Positions 35,475 to 43,150 of a DNA stretch of 64,000 nucleotides are shown one piece after another. How positions within the stretch are numbered: position 1 is the stretch's first letter; each line of letters starts with the position of its first letter. Origin of the DNA: Noviluteimonas caseinilytica (lineage in GTDB: Bacteria; Pseudomonadota; Gammaproteobacteria; Xanthomonadales; Xanthomonadaceae). The stretch covers positions 3,162,001-3,226,000 of the forward strand of contig NZ_AP024545.1 in NCBI RefSeq assembly GCF_018406605.1. Direction: 5' to 3'. A program made the translations under genes and the position numbers. The notes beneath the pieces were generated by a model, which worked only from the letters and a program-made list of their open reading frames with translations, searched no databases and had not been told where the DNA came from.

Positions 35475-36037
35475 GCAAGCCCAACGCCGCACGCTTCCTC
35501 CCGCTCGCCATCTTCGCCGCGCTCGCGCTGTTGCTCGCCGCCGGCGTGTGGCTGAGCCGCAATCCCGATCGCGAAGCGCTGCCCTCGCCGCTCATCGACA
35601 AGCCTGCGCCGGCGTTCGCGCTGCCCGTGCTGCACGAGCCCGGCCGCACGGTCACGCTCGCCGATTTTCGCGGCGCACCGTTCGTGCTCAACGTGTGGGG
35701 CAGCTGGTGCCCGTCGTGCCGCGACGAACATCCGGTGCTCACGCGCTTCGCCGAAACCAAGCGCGTGCGCATGGTGGGCTTCAACTGGAAGGACGATCGC
35801 GAGGACGCGCTGCGCTGGCTCGGGCAGTTCGGCAATCCGTACTGGCTCGTGGTCGCCGACGTCGAAGGCAAGGCGGCGATCGACTGGGGCATCTACGGCG
35901 CACCGGAAACCTTCCTCGTCGATGCGAACGGCGTGATCCGCTGGAAGCACGTGGGCCCGCTCACCGATGCGCTGATCCAGGGCGAACTGGTGCCGGCGCT
36001 GGATGCGATCGATCCGCAACCGGGGGCGGCGCGATGA
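35471..36037 (+). CDS. ccmG: Periplasmic thioredoxin-like CcmG/DsbE
   Basis: A 188-residue membrane-tethered thioredoxin-fold protein that keeps the CxxCH cysteines of apocytochrome c reduced. An N-terminal anchor spans residues 10-27. The active site is WCPSC (Cys80, Cys83), and the family features VLNVWGSWCPSCRDEHPVL and GAPETFLVDANGVIRWKHVGPL with the cis-Pro follow. It overlaps ccmF and ccmH by 4 nt. Confidence 0.95.
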   Translation: MSKPNAARFLPLAIFAALALLLAAGVWLSRNPDREALPSPLIDKPAPAFALPVLHEPGRTVTLADFRGAPFVLNVWGSWCPSCRDEHPVLTRFAETKRVRMVGFNWKDDREDALRWLGQFGNPYWLVVADVEGKAAIDWGIYGAPETFLVDANGVIRWKHVGPLTDALIQGELVPALDAIDPQPGAAR

Positions 36038-36510
36038 GGAAGCTGTGGTACGCGCTGATCGGGTTCACCGCGTTCGCCGTGACCGCGGCCCTGTTGCTCG
36101 CGCTTGCGCTGGGTTCGGGCGAAGCGAAAGCCCAGGTCGGCACCGACGTCGCTCCGCTCGAATTCCGCGACGCGCGCGAAGAAGCCCGCTTCCACGCGCT
36201 CGTGTCCGAACTGCGCTGCGTGATGTGCCAGAACCAGTCACTGGCCGATTCCAACGCGCAGATCGCCTTCGACCTGCGCCACGAAGTGCTCGACCTGATG
36301 CGCGAAGGCCGCACCGACGCGCAGATCAAGGATTTCCTCGTCGCGCGCTACGGCGAGTTCGTGCTCTACCGCCCGCGCGTGGAAACACGCACGTGGCTGC
36401 TCTGGCTCGGGCCCGGCCTGCTGCTGCTCGGCGGCGGCTTCGTCGTCGCGCGCATCGTGCGCCGGCGCTCGTCCAGTCCCGTCGCCGACGACGCTTCGCA
36501 GGAGTGGTGA
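36034..36510 (+). CDS. ccmH: Apocytochrome c thiol reductase CcmH
   Basis: A 158-residue protein with an N-terminal signal/anchor, a short three-helix domain with the redox motif LRCVMCQNQSLADS (Cys62, Cys65) and a C-terminal transmembrane helix (WLLWLGPGLLLLGGGFVVARI). It matches the short CcmH (CcmL-like), with the CcmI part encoded as a separate gene. The stop overlaps the ccmI start. Confidence 0.95.
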   Translation: MRKLWYALIGFTAFAVTAALLLALALGSGEAKAQVGTDVAPLEFRDAREEARFHALVSELRCVMCQNQSLADSNAQIAFDLRHEVLDLMREGRTDAQIKDFLVARYGEFVLYRPRVETRTWLLWLGPGLLLLGGGFVVARIVRRRSSSPVADDASQEW

Positions 36511-37538
36511 TGGCGCCGATGGCGATGTTCTGGGTGTGCGCGTGCGTGCTGGTTCTCGTCGTGCTCGCGTTGTTGCTGCGGCCCCTGTTGCGCGAATCGC
36601 GCGGGATCGCGGCCGCGTTCGCGGTCGGCATCGCCGTGGCGGCGTTCGCGCTGTATCGCGTGGTCGGCACGCCGGCGGCGCTCGAACCGCAGGCTACCGT
36701 CGCGATGCCCGAAACGCTGGACGACGCGATCAAGCAGATGCAGGCGGAACTGGCGAAGAACCCCAACCAGCCCGAAGGCTGGCGCCTGCTCGGCCAGGCC
36801 CTGTCGAATTCGCAGCGCCTCACCGAAGCGCGCGATGCGTTCGCGCACGCGGCGAAGCTGGCGCCGCAGGAACCCGACGTGCTCGTGGAAGCCGCACAGG
36901 CGCGCGCCATGACCGCACCGAACCGCACGTTCGACGCGCAAGCGGTCACGCTGCTCGAAACCGCGTTGCAGGTGCAGCCGCAACACCAGCGCGCGCGCTG
37001 GTTCCTCGGCATCGCGCAACGCCAGGCGGGCAAGGACGCGGAAGCCGCGCGCACGTGGGAGCCGCTGCTCGCCGTGGTGGATGCCTCGACGACCGCGTCG
37101 TTGCGCACGCAGATCAATGCCGCGCGCGTTGCCGCCGGTGAAGCGCCGCTGCCCGAAGCCACGCCGGTCGCCTCCGCACCGCCGTCCCAAGGCCTGCGCG
37201 TTCGTGTCGCGCTGGACCCCGAATTCGCCTCGCGCGTGCGCCTGCGTGGCGATGCCACCGTGTTCGTGATCGCGCGCGCCGCCGGCGGCCCGCCGATGCC
37301 GGTCGCGGTGGAACGCCACACGCTGCAGGACCTCCCGCTCGACATCGTGCTCGACGACGGCGACAGCCCGATGCCGACGCAGAAACTCTCCGCGTTGCGC
37401 GAAGTGGAAGTGCTCGCGCGCATCTCGACGTCGGGCGACGCGCTGCCGCAGGAAGGCGATATCGCTTCGACGCCCGTGCGCGTCACCTTGCCGGCAAAAT
37501 CGCCCGTGGACCTGACCCTGGGACGCGCCAGCCCATGA
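36510..37538 (+). CDS. ccmI: Cytochrome c maturation TPR protein CcmI
   Basis: A 342-residue protein with two N-terminal membrane segments (about 5-25 and 33-50). A TPR domain (about 65-210) follows: PNQPEGWRLLGQALSNSQRLTEARDAF and AARTWEPLLAVV. The C-terminal periplasmic domain is predicted beta-rich. CcmI binds the C-terminal helix of apocytochrome c and delivers it to CcmF/H. It starts at 36510, sharing one base with the ccmH stop, and overlaps metX as ATGA. Confidence 0.9.
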   Translation: MAPMAMFWVCACVLVLVVLALLLRPLLRESRGIAAAFAVGIAVAAFALYRVVGTPAALEPQATVAMPETLDDAIKQMQAELAKNPNQPEGWRLLGQALSNSQRLTEARDAFAHAAKLAPQEPDVLVEAAQARAMTAPNRTFDAQAVTLLETALQVQPQHQRARWFLGIAQRQAGKDAEAARTWEPLLAVVDASTTASLRTQINAARVAAGEAPLPEATPVASAPPSQGLRVRVALDPEFASRVRLRGDATVFVIARAAGGPPMPVAVERHTLQDLPLDIVLDDGDSPMPTQKLSALREVEVLARISTSGDALPQEGDIASTPVRVTLPAKSPVDLTLGRASP

Positions 37539-38683
37539 CCGAATTCATCCCCCCCGGCACGCAATTCCACGCCCTGCCCTCGCCCTTCGCGATGAAGCGC
37601 GGCGGCGCGTTGCACGGGGCGCGCGTGGCCTACGAAACCTGGGGCACGTTGTCGCCGTCCGCGGACAACGCGGTGCTGATCCTCACCGGCCTCTCGCCCG
37701 ATGCGCATGCCGCGTCGAACGCGGGCAACCCGGAGGAAGGCTGGTGGGACGCGATGGTCGGGCCCGACAAGCCGATCGACACGAATCGCTGGTTCGTGGT
37801 GTGCGTGAATTCGCTCGGCAGCTGCAAGGGATCGACGGGTCCCGCGTCGATCGATCCGGCCACCGGCGCGCGCTACGACCTCGACTTCCCCGAACTGTCG
37901 ATCGAAGACGGCGCGAACGCCGCGCATTCGGTGGTCACGGCGCTCGGCATCCAGCGCCTGGCGTGCGTGATCGGCAATTCGATGGGCGGCATGGTGGCGC
38001 TGGCGTACCTGTTACTGCATCCGGGATCGGCCGCATCGCACATCAACATCTCCGGCGCACCACGCGCGTTGCCGTTCTCCATCGCGATCCGCTCGCTGCA
38101 ACGCGAAGCGATCCGCCTGGATCCGAACTGGAACCACGGGAATTACGACGAGACGACGTATCCCGAAGCCGGCATGCGCATGGCGCGCAAGCTGGGCGTG
38201 ATCACGTATCGCTCGGCGCTGGAATGGGATGGCCGCTTCGGGCGCGTGCGCCTGGATTCGGACCGCCGCGACGACGAGGATCCCTTCGGCCTGGAATTCG
38301 AAGTGGAGAGTTACCTCGAAGCCCACGCCCGCCGCTTCGTGCGCCGCTTCGATCCCAACTGCTACCTCTACCTCAGCCGTTCGATGGACTGGTTCGACCT
38401 GGCCGAATACGGCGACGGCTCCGTGGAGACCGGCCTCGGCCGGATCCGCGTGGAGCGGGCGCTGGCGATCGGCGTGGCCACGGACATCCTGTTCCCGCTC
38501 CAGCAGCAGGAACAGGTGGCGCAGGGCCTGCGCGCGGGCGGTGCTGCCGCTGAGTTCCTGCCGCTGCCGTCCCCGCAGGGCCACGACGCGTTTCTCGTGG
38601 ACATTGCCCGTTTCGGACCGGCGGTTCGCGATTTCCTCTCGGGCCTGTCGGTACAATCCGCCGCGTCCACCCGCCGGGCCTGA
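37535..38683 (+). CDS. metX: MetX-family serine/homoserine O-acyltransferase
   Basis: A 382-residue alpha/beta hydrolase-fold acyltransferase. The nucleophile Ser149 lies in GNSMGGMVAL, with Asp in ATDILFP and His in PQGHDAF completing the triad; LTGLSPDAHAA is the oxyanion region. MetX proteins acylate homoserine for methionine synthesis, but several Xanthomonadales members were reassigned as L-serine O-succinyltransferases for cysteine synthesis. The substrate cannot be decided by eye. The gene overlaps the ccmI stop by 4 nt (ATGA), so it is read as the end of the ccm operon. Confidence 0.88.
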   Translation: MTEFIPPGTQFHALPSPFAMKRGGALHGARVAYETWGTLSPSADNAVLILTGLSPDAHAASNAGNPEEGWWDAMVGPDKPIDTNRWFVVCVNSLGSCKGSTGPASIDPATGARYDLDFPELSIEDGANAAHSVVTALGIQRLACVIGNSMGGMVALAYLLLHPGSAASHINISGAPRALPFSIAIRSLQREAIRLDPNWNHGNYDETTYPEAGMRMARKLGVITYRSALEWDGRFGRVRLDSDRRDDEDPFGLEFEVESYLEAHARRFVRRFDPNCYLYLSRSMDWFDLAEYGDGSVETGLGRIRVERALAIGVATDILFPLQQQEQVAQGLRAGGAAAEFLPLPSPQGHDAFLVDIARFGPAVRDFLSGLSVQSAASTRRA

Positions 38684-38686
38684 CCC

Positions 38687-39289
38687 ATGAACGCGTGTTC
38701 CGAGCTCGAGTTCCACAACGTCGATTTCCGTGGCCGCGACAAGCTGGTCGCCGCGATCGACGAGGCCGTCGTGGCCGGGGACGAACACGCCGTCACCTCC
38801 GCGCTGCGCAACGCGCTGTGCCGGATGATCAAGGACCGCGACGTGCAGCTGCCCGACTGCGTCCACGAGCCCATCGTCGACCACTATGCGCGCCGCGAGC
38901 TCTACCGCAGCCCGCAGCACGGCTACAGCGTCGTGGCGATGACGTGGGGCCCGGGACAGGGCACGCCGGTGCACGACCATTCCGGCTTGTGGTGCGTGGA
39001 AGGCGTGTGGGACGGCGAACTGGAAATCACGCAGTTCGAATTGCTCGAACGCGACGGCGAACGCTTCCACTTCCGCGCCGCCGGCGGCATGCACGCGGGC
39101 CCCGGCAGCGCCGGCAGCCTGATCCCGCCGCACGAGTACCACACCATCCGCAACACCAGCCCGGACCAGGTCGCCATCTCGCTGCACATCTACAAGGCGC
39201 CGATGGAGTGCTGCTCGAAGTTCGTACCTGCCAAGGGCGAATGGTTCGTGCGCGAAAACGCGACGCTCGCCACCGACGAAGCGGCCTGA
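38687..39289 (+). CDS. Cysteine dioxygenase family protein
   Basis: A 200-residue cupin thiol dioxygenase that oxidises a thiol (cysteine or 3-mercaptopropionate) to the sulfinate. The iron ligands are His96 and His98 in PVHDHSGLW and His152 in PPHEYHTI. Cys103 is placed as the crosslinking cysteine, and S165-H167-Y169 (SLHIY) matches the CDO Ser-His-Tyr triad, so a Cys-Tyr cofactor is possible. It starts 3 nt after metX and may be expressed with it. A TACAAT at 38652 could be an internal -10. Confidence 0.87.
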   Translation: MNACSELEFHNVDFRGRDKLVAAIDEAVVAGDEHAVTSALRNALCRMIKDRDVQLPDCVHEPIVDHYARRELYRSPQHGYSVVAMTWGPGQGTPVHDHSGLWCVEGVWDGELEITQFELLERDGERFHFRAAGGMHAGPGSAGSLIPPHEYHTIRNTSPDQVAISLHIYKAPMECCSKFVPAKGEWFVRENATLATDEAA

Positions 39290-39293
39290 CCGC

Positions 39294-39746
39294 ATGGCGA
39301 CCGACCTCGCGCTGGCCGCCCTCCACCACCTCCTCGTTTTCGCCCTCACCGCGATGCTCGTGTCGCAGGCCGTGCTGTTGCGCGGCGAACTGCGCGCCGA
39401 CACCGTGGGCCGCCTTGCGAAACTCGACGCCGGCTACGGCCTCGTCGCAGGCCTGCTGCTCGCCGTCGGCGTGTGCCGCGTGTTCTTCGGCCTCAAGGGC
39501 CCGGACTTCTACCTGCACAACCCCTGGTTCCATGCCAAGGTCGGCACCTTCGTGCTGGTCGGGTTGTTGTCGATCCTGCCGACCGTGCGCTACGCGCGCT
39601 GGCGGAAGGCGCAGAAGACGCAGCCCGGGTTCGTCCCCGATGCGGCCGCGCTGGCCGGCACGCGGACGATCCTGCGGATCGAACTGGCGGGCCTGGCCGT
39701 GATCTTCGTGCTGGCCGCCGCGATGGCGCGGTACGGCGGATTCTGA
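39294..39746 (+). CDS. DUF2214 family membrane protein
   Basis: A 150-residue protein with four predicted transmembrane helices. The pattern HHLLVFALTAMLVSQAVLLRGEL, DAGYGLVAGLLLAVGVCRVFFGLKGPDFYLHNPWFHAKVGTFVLVGLLSI matches DUF2214. No function is established. It begins 4 nt after the dioxygenase gene and ends before the tRNA promoter. Confidence 0.8.
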   Translation: MATDLALAALHHLLVFALTAMLVSQAVLLRGELRADTVGRLAKLDAGYGLVAGLLLAVGVCRVFFGLKGPDFYLHNPWFHAKVGTFVLVGLLSILPTVRYARWRKAQKTQPGFVPDAAALAGTRTILRIELAGLAVIFVLAAAMARYGGF

Positions 39747-39757
39747 AAGCGCGCGGG

Positions 39758-39786
39758 TTCTGAAGCGCGCAGAGCCCGGCTATACT
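39758..39786 (+). promoter_or_regulatory. Promoter of tRNA-Leu
   Basis: TATACT at 39781-39786 is a clear -10 box, 10 nt before the tRNA 5' end. TTCTGA at 39758-39763 lies at 17-nt spacing but is a weak -35. It probably also serves the downstream eptA-like gene. Confidence 0.55.
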
Positions 39787-39796
39787 GCGCGCCCGC

Positions 39797-39883
39797 GCCG
39801 GAATGGCGGAATCGGTAGACGCAGCGGACTCAAAATCCGCCGCCCTTAAAAGCGTGTGGGTTCGAGTCCCACTTCCGGCACCA
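39797..39883 (+). tRNA. tRNA-Leu(CAA)
   Basis: The acceptor stem GCCGGAA pairs with TTCCGGC, and the CCA end is encoded. The anticodon stem GCGGA/TCCGC encloses the loop CTCAAAA, giving anticodon CAA (decodes UUG). A long variable arm typical of leucine tRNA and the T loop TTCGAGT are present. Confidence 0.97.
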
Positions 39884-39896
39884 CCAGGGCCTCTGC

Positions 39897-41495
39897 ATGA
39901 CGCCCCGGAACTTCAGCTTCCATTGCTCGCATCCGACGTTCGTCGCAGCCTTCACCGCGGCGAACCTGGTCCTCTTCGGCTGGCCGCTGTATACCTTCGC
40001 CCTGTCCACCCTCGATCCCCGCAGCGCGTCCGGCCTGGCGTGCCTGCTGGTGCTGACCGTCGTGCAAGCCGTGCTGATGGTGATGACGCTCGCGGCGGTA
40101 TCGCTGTTGTCGCTGCGGACGATGAAAGCGCTGTGCATCGTGCTGCTCGTCGGCAACAGCCTCGCGCTGTACTTCATCGACACGTACCACGTGCTCCTCG
40201 ACAAATCGATGATGGGCAATGTCTTCGCGACCGACCGCGCGCAGACGTTCGAACTCTTCCATCCGAAACTCCTCGTGTACGTGCTCCTGCTGGGCGTGCT
40301 GCCCGCGTGGATCGTGGCGAAGACCGTCATCCTCGACGCACGCCGGCGCGCGCGCCTGCGCGTGCTGGTGATCGCGGGCGTGCTCGGATGCGTCGTGGTG
40401 TATGCGGGATCGTCCACTTGGTTGTGGTTCGACAAACACGCCAGGTCCCTGGGCGGGTTGATGCTGCCGTGGAGCTATCTCGCGAACACCGTCCGCCTGT
40501 TCGACGACCGAGCTGCGTCCCAGCGTGCGCAGGCGCCGCTGCCGGCCCTGCATTTCCTGGCCGACGCGCATCCGGACCGCAAGACCATCGTCGTGCTGGT
40601 GATCGGTGAATCGGCGCGCGCAAGCAACTTCTCGCTCTACGGATACAAGCGAAACACCAATCCCGAACTTGCCAAGGCAGGCGTGATCGCGCTTCCCGAT
40701 GCGCACGCCTGCGCCACGTACACGACCGCGGCGATCCGCTGCATGTTGTCGTCCATCGGCAGCGATGCGCCGGCGCGCGTCAGCCAGGAAACCTTGCCGA
40801 ACTACCTGCAGCGCCACGGCGTGCAGGTGATCTGGCGGACCAACAACTGGGGCGAGCCGCCCTTGCATGTCCAGTTGTTCCAGCGCGCCGACGACATCCG
40901 CAAGACCTGCACGGGCATCGGGTGCGATGCACTCGGCCACGACGACGTACTGCTGTATCAACTGCGGGACATGCTGGCGCGCTCCGCGTCCCGGCGCATC
41001 TTAGTCGTGCTGCACCTGGCAGGCAGCCACGGCCCGACCTATACCAAGCGCGTGCCGCCCGCCTTCGCGCGTTTCCAGCCGGCGTGCGAATCCGTGGACC
41101 TGGGCGCGTGCAGCCAGGCCGCACTCGTCAACGCGTACGACAACACGATCCTCTACACGGACCATGTGCTGGCCGAAACGATCCACGTCCTGCAGGCGGT
41201 GCCCCAGAGCGATTCCACGATGCTCTACCTCTCCGACCACGGAGAGTCGCTGGGCGAGCATGGTTTCTATCTCCACGGCGCACCCAATGCGATCGCACCG
41301 GATGTCCAGCGCGTCGTGCCGTTCCTCGTGTGGATGTCGCCGGGCTTCAGCGCATCGCGACACGTTTCCGCCGGGGACCTGCGCGCGAAGCCACCGTTCG
41401 GCGACGACAACGTTTTCCACAGCGTCGTCGGCGCCTTCGGCGGGCGCAGCGCGGTCTATAAGCCGGAGCGCGATGTCTTCAATCGCGCAAATTGA
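39897..41495 (+). CDS. eptA: EptA-like phosphoethanolamine transferase
   Basis: A 532-residue inner-membrane enzyme: five hydrophobic helices (residues of about 13-170) then a periplasmic sulfatase-like domain. VIGESARASNFSLYGY holds the metal-binding Glu238. The nucleophile region is CATYTTAAIRCM, where Thr276 aligns with the catalytic Thr of EptA/MCR. LAGSHGPTY and YLSDHGESLGEHGFYLHGAP supply further metal ligands, and the cysteine pairs CTGIGC and CESVDLGAC are conserved. It modifies lipid A or another glycan, usually lowering polymyxin sensitivity. Divergences from the EptA consensus CGTxTxxSxPCM are noted. The ATG lies 13 nt after the tRNA CCA, so it may be expressed by read-through. Confidence 0.88.
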   Translation: MTPRNFSFHCSHPTFVAAFTAANLVLFGWPLYTFALSTLDPRSASGLACLLVLTVVQAVLMVMTLAAVSLLSLRTMKALCIVLLVGNSLALYFIDTYHVLLDKSMMGNVFATDRAQTFELFHPKLLVYVLLLGVLPAWIVAKTVILDARRRARLRVLVIAGVLGCVVVYAGSSTWLWFDKHARSLGGLMLPWSYLANTVRLFDDRAASQRAQAPLPALHFLADAHPDRKTIVVLVIGESARASNFSLYGYKRNTNPELAKAGVIALPDAHACATYTTAAIRCMLSSIGSDAPARVSQETLPNYLQRHGVQVIWRTNNWGEPPLHVQLFQRADDIRKTCTGIGCDALGHDDVLLYQLRDMLARSASRRILVVLHLAGSHGPTYTKRVPPAFARFQPACESVDLGACSQAALVNAYDNTILYTDHVLAETIHVLQAVPQSDSTMLYLSDHGESLGEHGFYLHGAPNAIAPDVQRVVPFLVWMSPGFSASRHVSAGDLRAKPPFGDDNVFHSVVGAFGGRSAVYKPERDVFNRAN

Positions 41496-41507
41496 ATCCC
41501 CGCGGCG

Positions 41508-42131
41508 TCAGAACTCCTTCTGATACCCGACCATCATCCCGCCGCCCGGCAGGTAGCCCAGGATGAGCGGCGTCTTGCGGTGGTGCGCGTAGATGCCCCA
41601 CGCCACGCCGATGCCCGCGCCCACGAGCACGTCGCTCTGCCAATGCCCGTGGACCTTGACGCGCGCGACGGCGTCGTAGACCGGAAGCACGGCGAGTGCG
41701 TATACCCAGGGATGGTCATGGCCGTACTCGAGCATGAAGGGCGTGACCACCGAGGTGATTTCGGCGACTTCGCCGCTGGGAAAACTCTGGTGCCCCGCCC
41801 CGTCGAAGAAATCGCACGAATCGGCGTTCTGGCTGGGGCGCTCGCGCGAGAACACGTACTTCATCGCCGTGGTCGTGCCGGCCGTCAGGATCATGGAATC
41901 GAACGCCTGGTCGAACGTATGACCCATCCGCGAATCGTTGTCGGTGAACAGCGCGCCGCCGATCACGGTGAGCGCGACGCCTGCCGCGAGTTGCTTCTGG
42001 TAGTCGCGGTTCCAGATCCCCGAGTCGTCGTAGGTCACGACATGGTCGATGGGCTTGAACGGGCAGAAGGCCAGCGCCGGGACCGGCGCGAACAGCAGGA
42101 GCGCAAAGCAAGCGTGGCTGCAGGGGCGCAT
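41508..42131 (-). CDS. PAP2 superfamily phosphatase with PSGE motif
   Basis: A 207-residue protein with a signal peptide (FAPVPALA) and at least three hydrophobic stretches. KYVFSRERP (Lys91-Pro99) is the first PAP2 phosphate motif and RVKVHGHWQSD (Arg157, His163, Asp167) the third. The second motif is SFPSGE, with Glu121 where acid phosphatases have His, a change that could alter catalysis. Such proteins remove phosphate from lipids or nucleotides in the periplasm. The mRNA has a hairpin that occludes its Shine-Dalgarno. It is convergent with the eptA-like gene, 12 bp away. Confidence 0.85.
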   Translation of the reverse strand: MRPCSHACFALLLFAPVPALAFCPFKPIDHVVTYDDSGIWNRDYQKQLAAGVALTVIGGALFTDNDSRMGHTFDQAFDSMILTAGTTTAMKYVFSRERPSQNADSCDFFDGAGHQSFPSGEVAEITSVVTPFMLEYGHDHPWVYALAVLPVYDAVARVKVHGHWQSDVLVGAGIGVAWGIYAHHRKTPLILGYLPGGGMMVGYQKEF

Positions 42132-42136
42132 GGCCG

Positions 42137-42153
42137 ACCTCCCGGTTGGAGGT
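42137..42153 (-). promoter_or_regulatory. Hairpin that occludes the PAP2 Shine-Dalgarno
   Basis: On the minus strand ACCTCC-AACCG-GGAGGT forms a perfect 6-bp GC-rich stem. Its 3' arm GGAGGT is the Shine-Dalgarno, 5 nt before the ATG at 42131. Folding would block initiation, a layout compatible with an RNA thermometer or translational switch. Confidence 0.5.
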
Positions 42154-42186
42154 GTCCAGTGTTGCGACGCGCCGTGTTCATCCGCC

Positions 42187-42202
42187 CTGAGGTGGACCTC
42201 AG
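42187..42202. promoter_or_regulatory. Perfect palindrome between PAP2 and GDCCVxC genes
   Basis: CTGAGGT-GG-ACCTCAG is a perfect 7-bp inverted repeat with a 2-bp centre in the 160-bp divergent gap. Size and position suit a dimeric repressor or regulator; the factor is unknown. Confidence 0.45.
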
Positions 42203-42291
42203 CCGGTCGTTAAGTCGGCCAAGGCGTCGCGCTTGGCAAACGCGCGGCCGCGTGCTGTATTCCGGGACGGCTCGACCTCGAAGCTCCGCGA

Positions 42292-42504
42292 ATGCCCGAC
42301 GTCATCCTCCAATCCTGCATCACCTGCCCCGAATGCGGCCACTCGCAGACGGACACGATGCCGACCAACGCGTGCCAGTGGTTCTACGACTGCGCCGGGT
42401 GCGGCAAGGTCCTGGCACCGCGCTCGGGCGACTGCTGCGTGTATTGCTCCTACGGCACGGTGCCATGCCCGCCGATGCAGCAGGACCGCAGCTGCTGCAG
42501 GTAA
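42292..42504 (+). CDS. GDCCVxC domain cysteine-rich protein
   Basis: A 70-residue protein with 12 cysteines. CITCPECGH (Cys9, 12, 15) and CAGCGK (Cys34, 37) look like zinc-ribbon knuckles. GDCCVYCSYGTVPCPP at 46-61 is the GDCCVxC signature. Relatives are found near mercury and heavy-metal resistance genes and some carry selenocysteine; here the positions are cysteine. Its function is unknown, with metal binding or trafficking the best inference. It begins at ATG 42292 and ends next to the convergent GAF gene. Confidence 0.82.
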   Translation: MPDVILQSCITCPECGHSQTDTMPTNACQWFYDCAGCGKVLAPRSGDCCVYCSYGTVPCPPMQQDRSCCR

Positions 42505-42505
42505 C

Positions 42506-42994
42506 TCAGTCCAGCGACACCGACGGCTGTTCGGCGAGGAAACACGGCGCCAGGCTCTCGGCGATCGCGCGCAAGGCGAGCAACTCCGTTTCCGTCGCGT
42601 GGTGGTACGTCGACCAGTACACGCCGATCGCGCCGATGGCTTCGCCGTTCCGCTCGACCGGCGTCATCGCCATGCTGCGCACGAAGGTTGCCATGTACAG
42701 CTGCAGCGGCACGCGCGGATCGGTGCGGATGTCGGGGATGACGACCTGCTGCCGATGCGTCATCGCCCAGCCGGACACGCAGTCGCCCAGCGGGAAGTCC
42801 TGGCCTTTCCACAACGCGCCGATCGCGTCTTCCTCGAAGTAGCAGCAGCGGTTGTCGCGCCGCATCACGATGGTCACGCCGTCGGCGCCGATCAACGTGC
42901 GCGTGGTGCCGGCCGCCTTGGCGGCGGCCTCTTCGAGGCTGGCGCAATCGGCCAGCGCGCGGGACAGGGCCAGGACGGAAGGCGCGTCACCCAT
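42506..42994 (-). CDS. GAF domain protein
   Basis: A 162-residue protein that is almost entirely one GAF domain. Residues of about 5-25 are helical (LALSRALADCASLEEAAAKA). ADGVTIVMRRDNRCCYFEE and PLGDCVSGWAMTHRQQVVIPDIRTDPRVPLQLY give the core with the Asp-Ile-x(2)-Asp pattern of GAF phosphodiesterase-like sensors. AIGAIGVYWSTYHHATETELLALRAIAESLA closes the fold. It has no output domain, so it may sense a ligand or redox state and act through a partner. The ATG at 42994 is the family start; a longer frame upstream is spurious. Confidence 0.83.
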   Translation of the reverse strand: MGDAPSVLALSRALADCASLEEAAAKAAGTTRTLIGADGVTIVMRRDNRCCYFEEDAIGALWKGQDFPLGDCVSGWAMTHRQQVVIPDIRTDPRVPLQLYMATFVRSMAMTPVERNGEAIGAIGVYWSTYHHATETELLALRAIAESLAPCFLAEQPSVSLD

Positions 42995-43150
42995 GTTCGA
43001 ATTCCCCTGGGAGATTGGACGGGAGGCTATCCGAATTCTCCGATTCCTTCGATGCACGAAGTCGTGAAAGACCGGCGCGCGCGCGTGAAGATCCAGCGTT
43101 TGCGCCCACCTCCGATTTACCGCACCCTTTGTCCGAATTGAGAGGCGCGC

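Noticed and set aside
39741..39769. Direct repeat TTCTGAA-GCGCGC before the tRNA as an integration site
   Set aside because: The two copies are only about 13 bp, lie upstream of the tRNA and not at its 3' end, and there is no integrase; likely chance or promoter-related.
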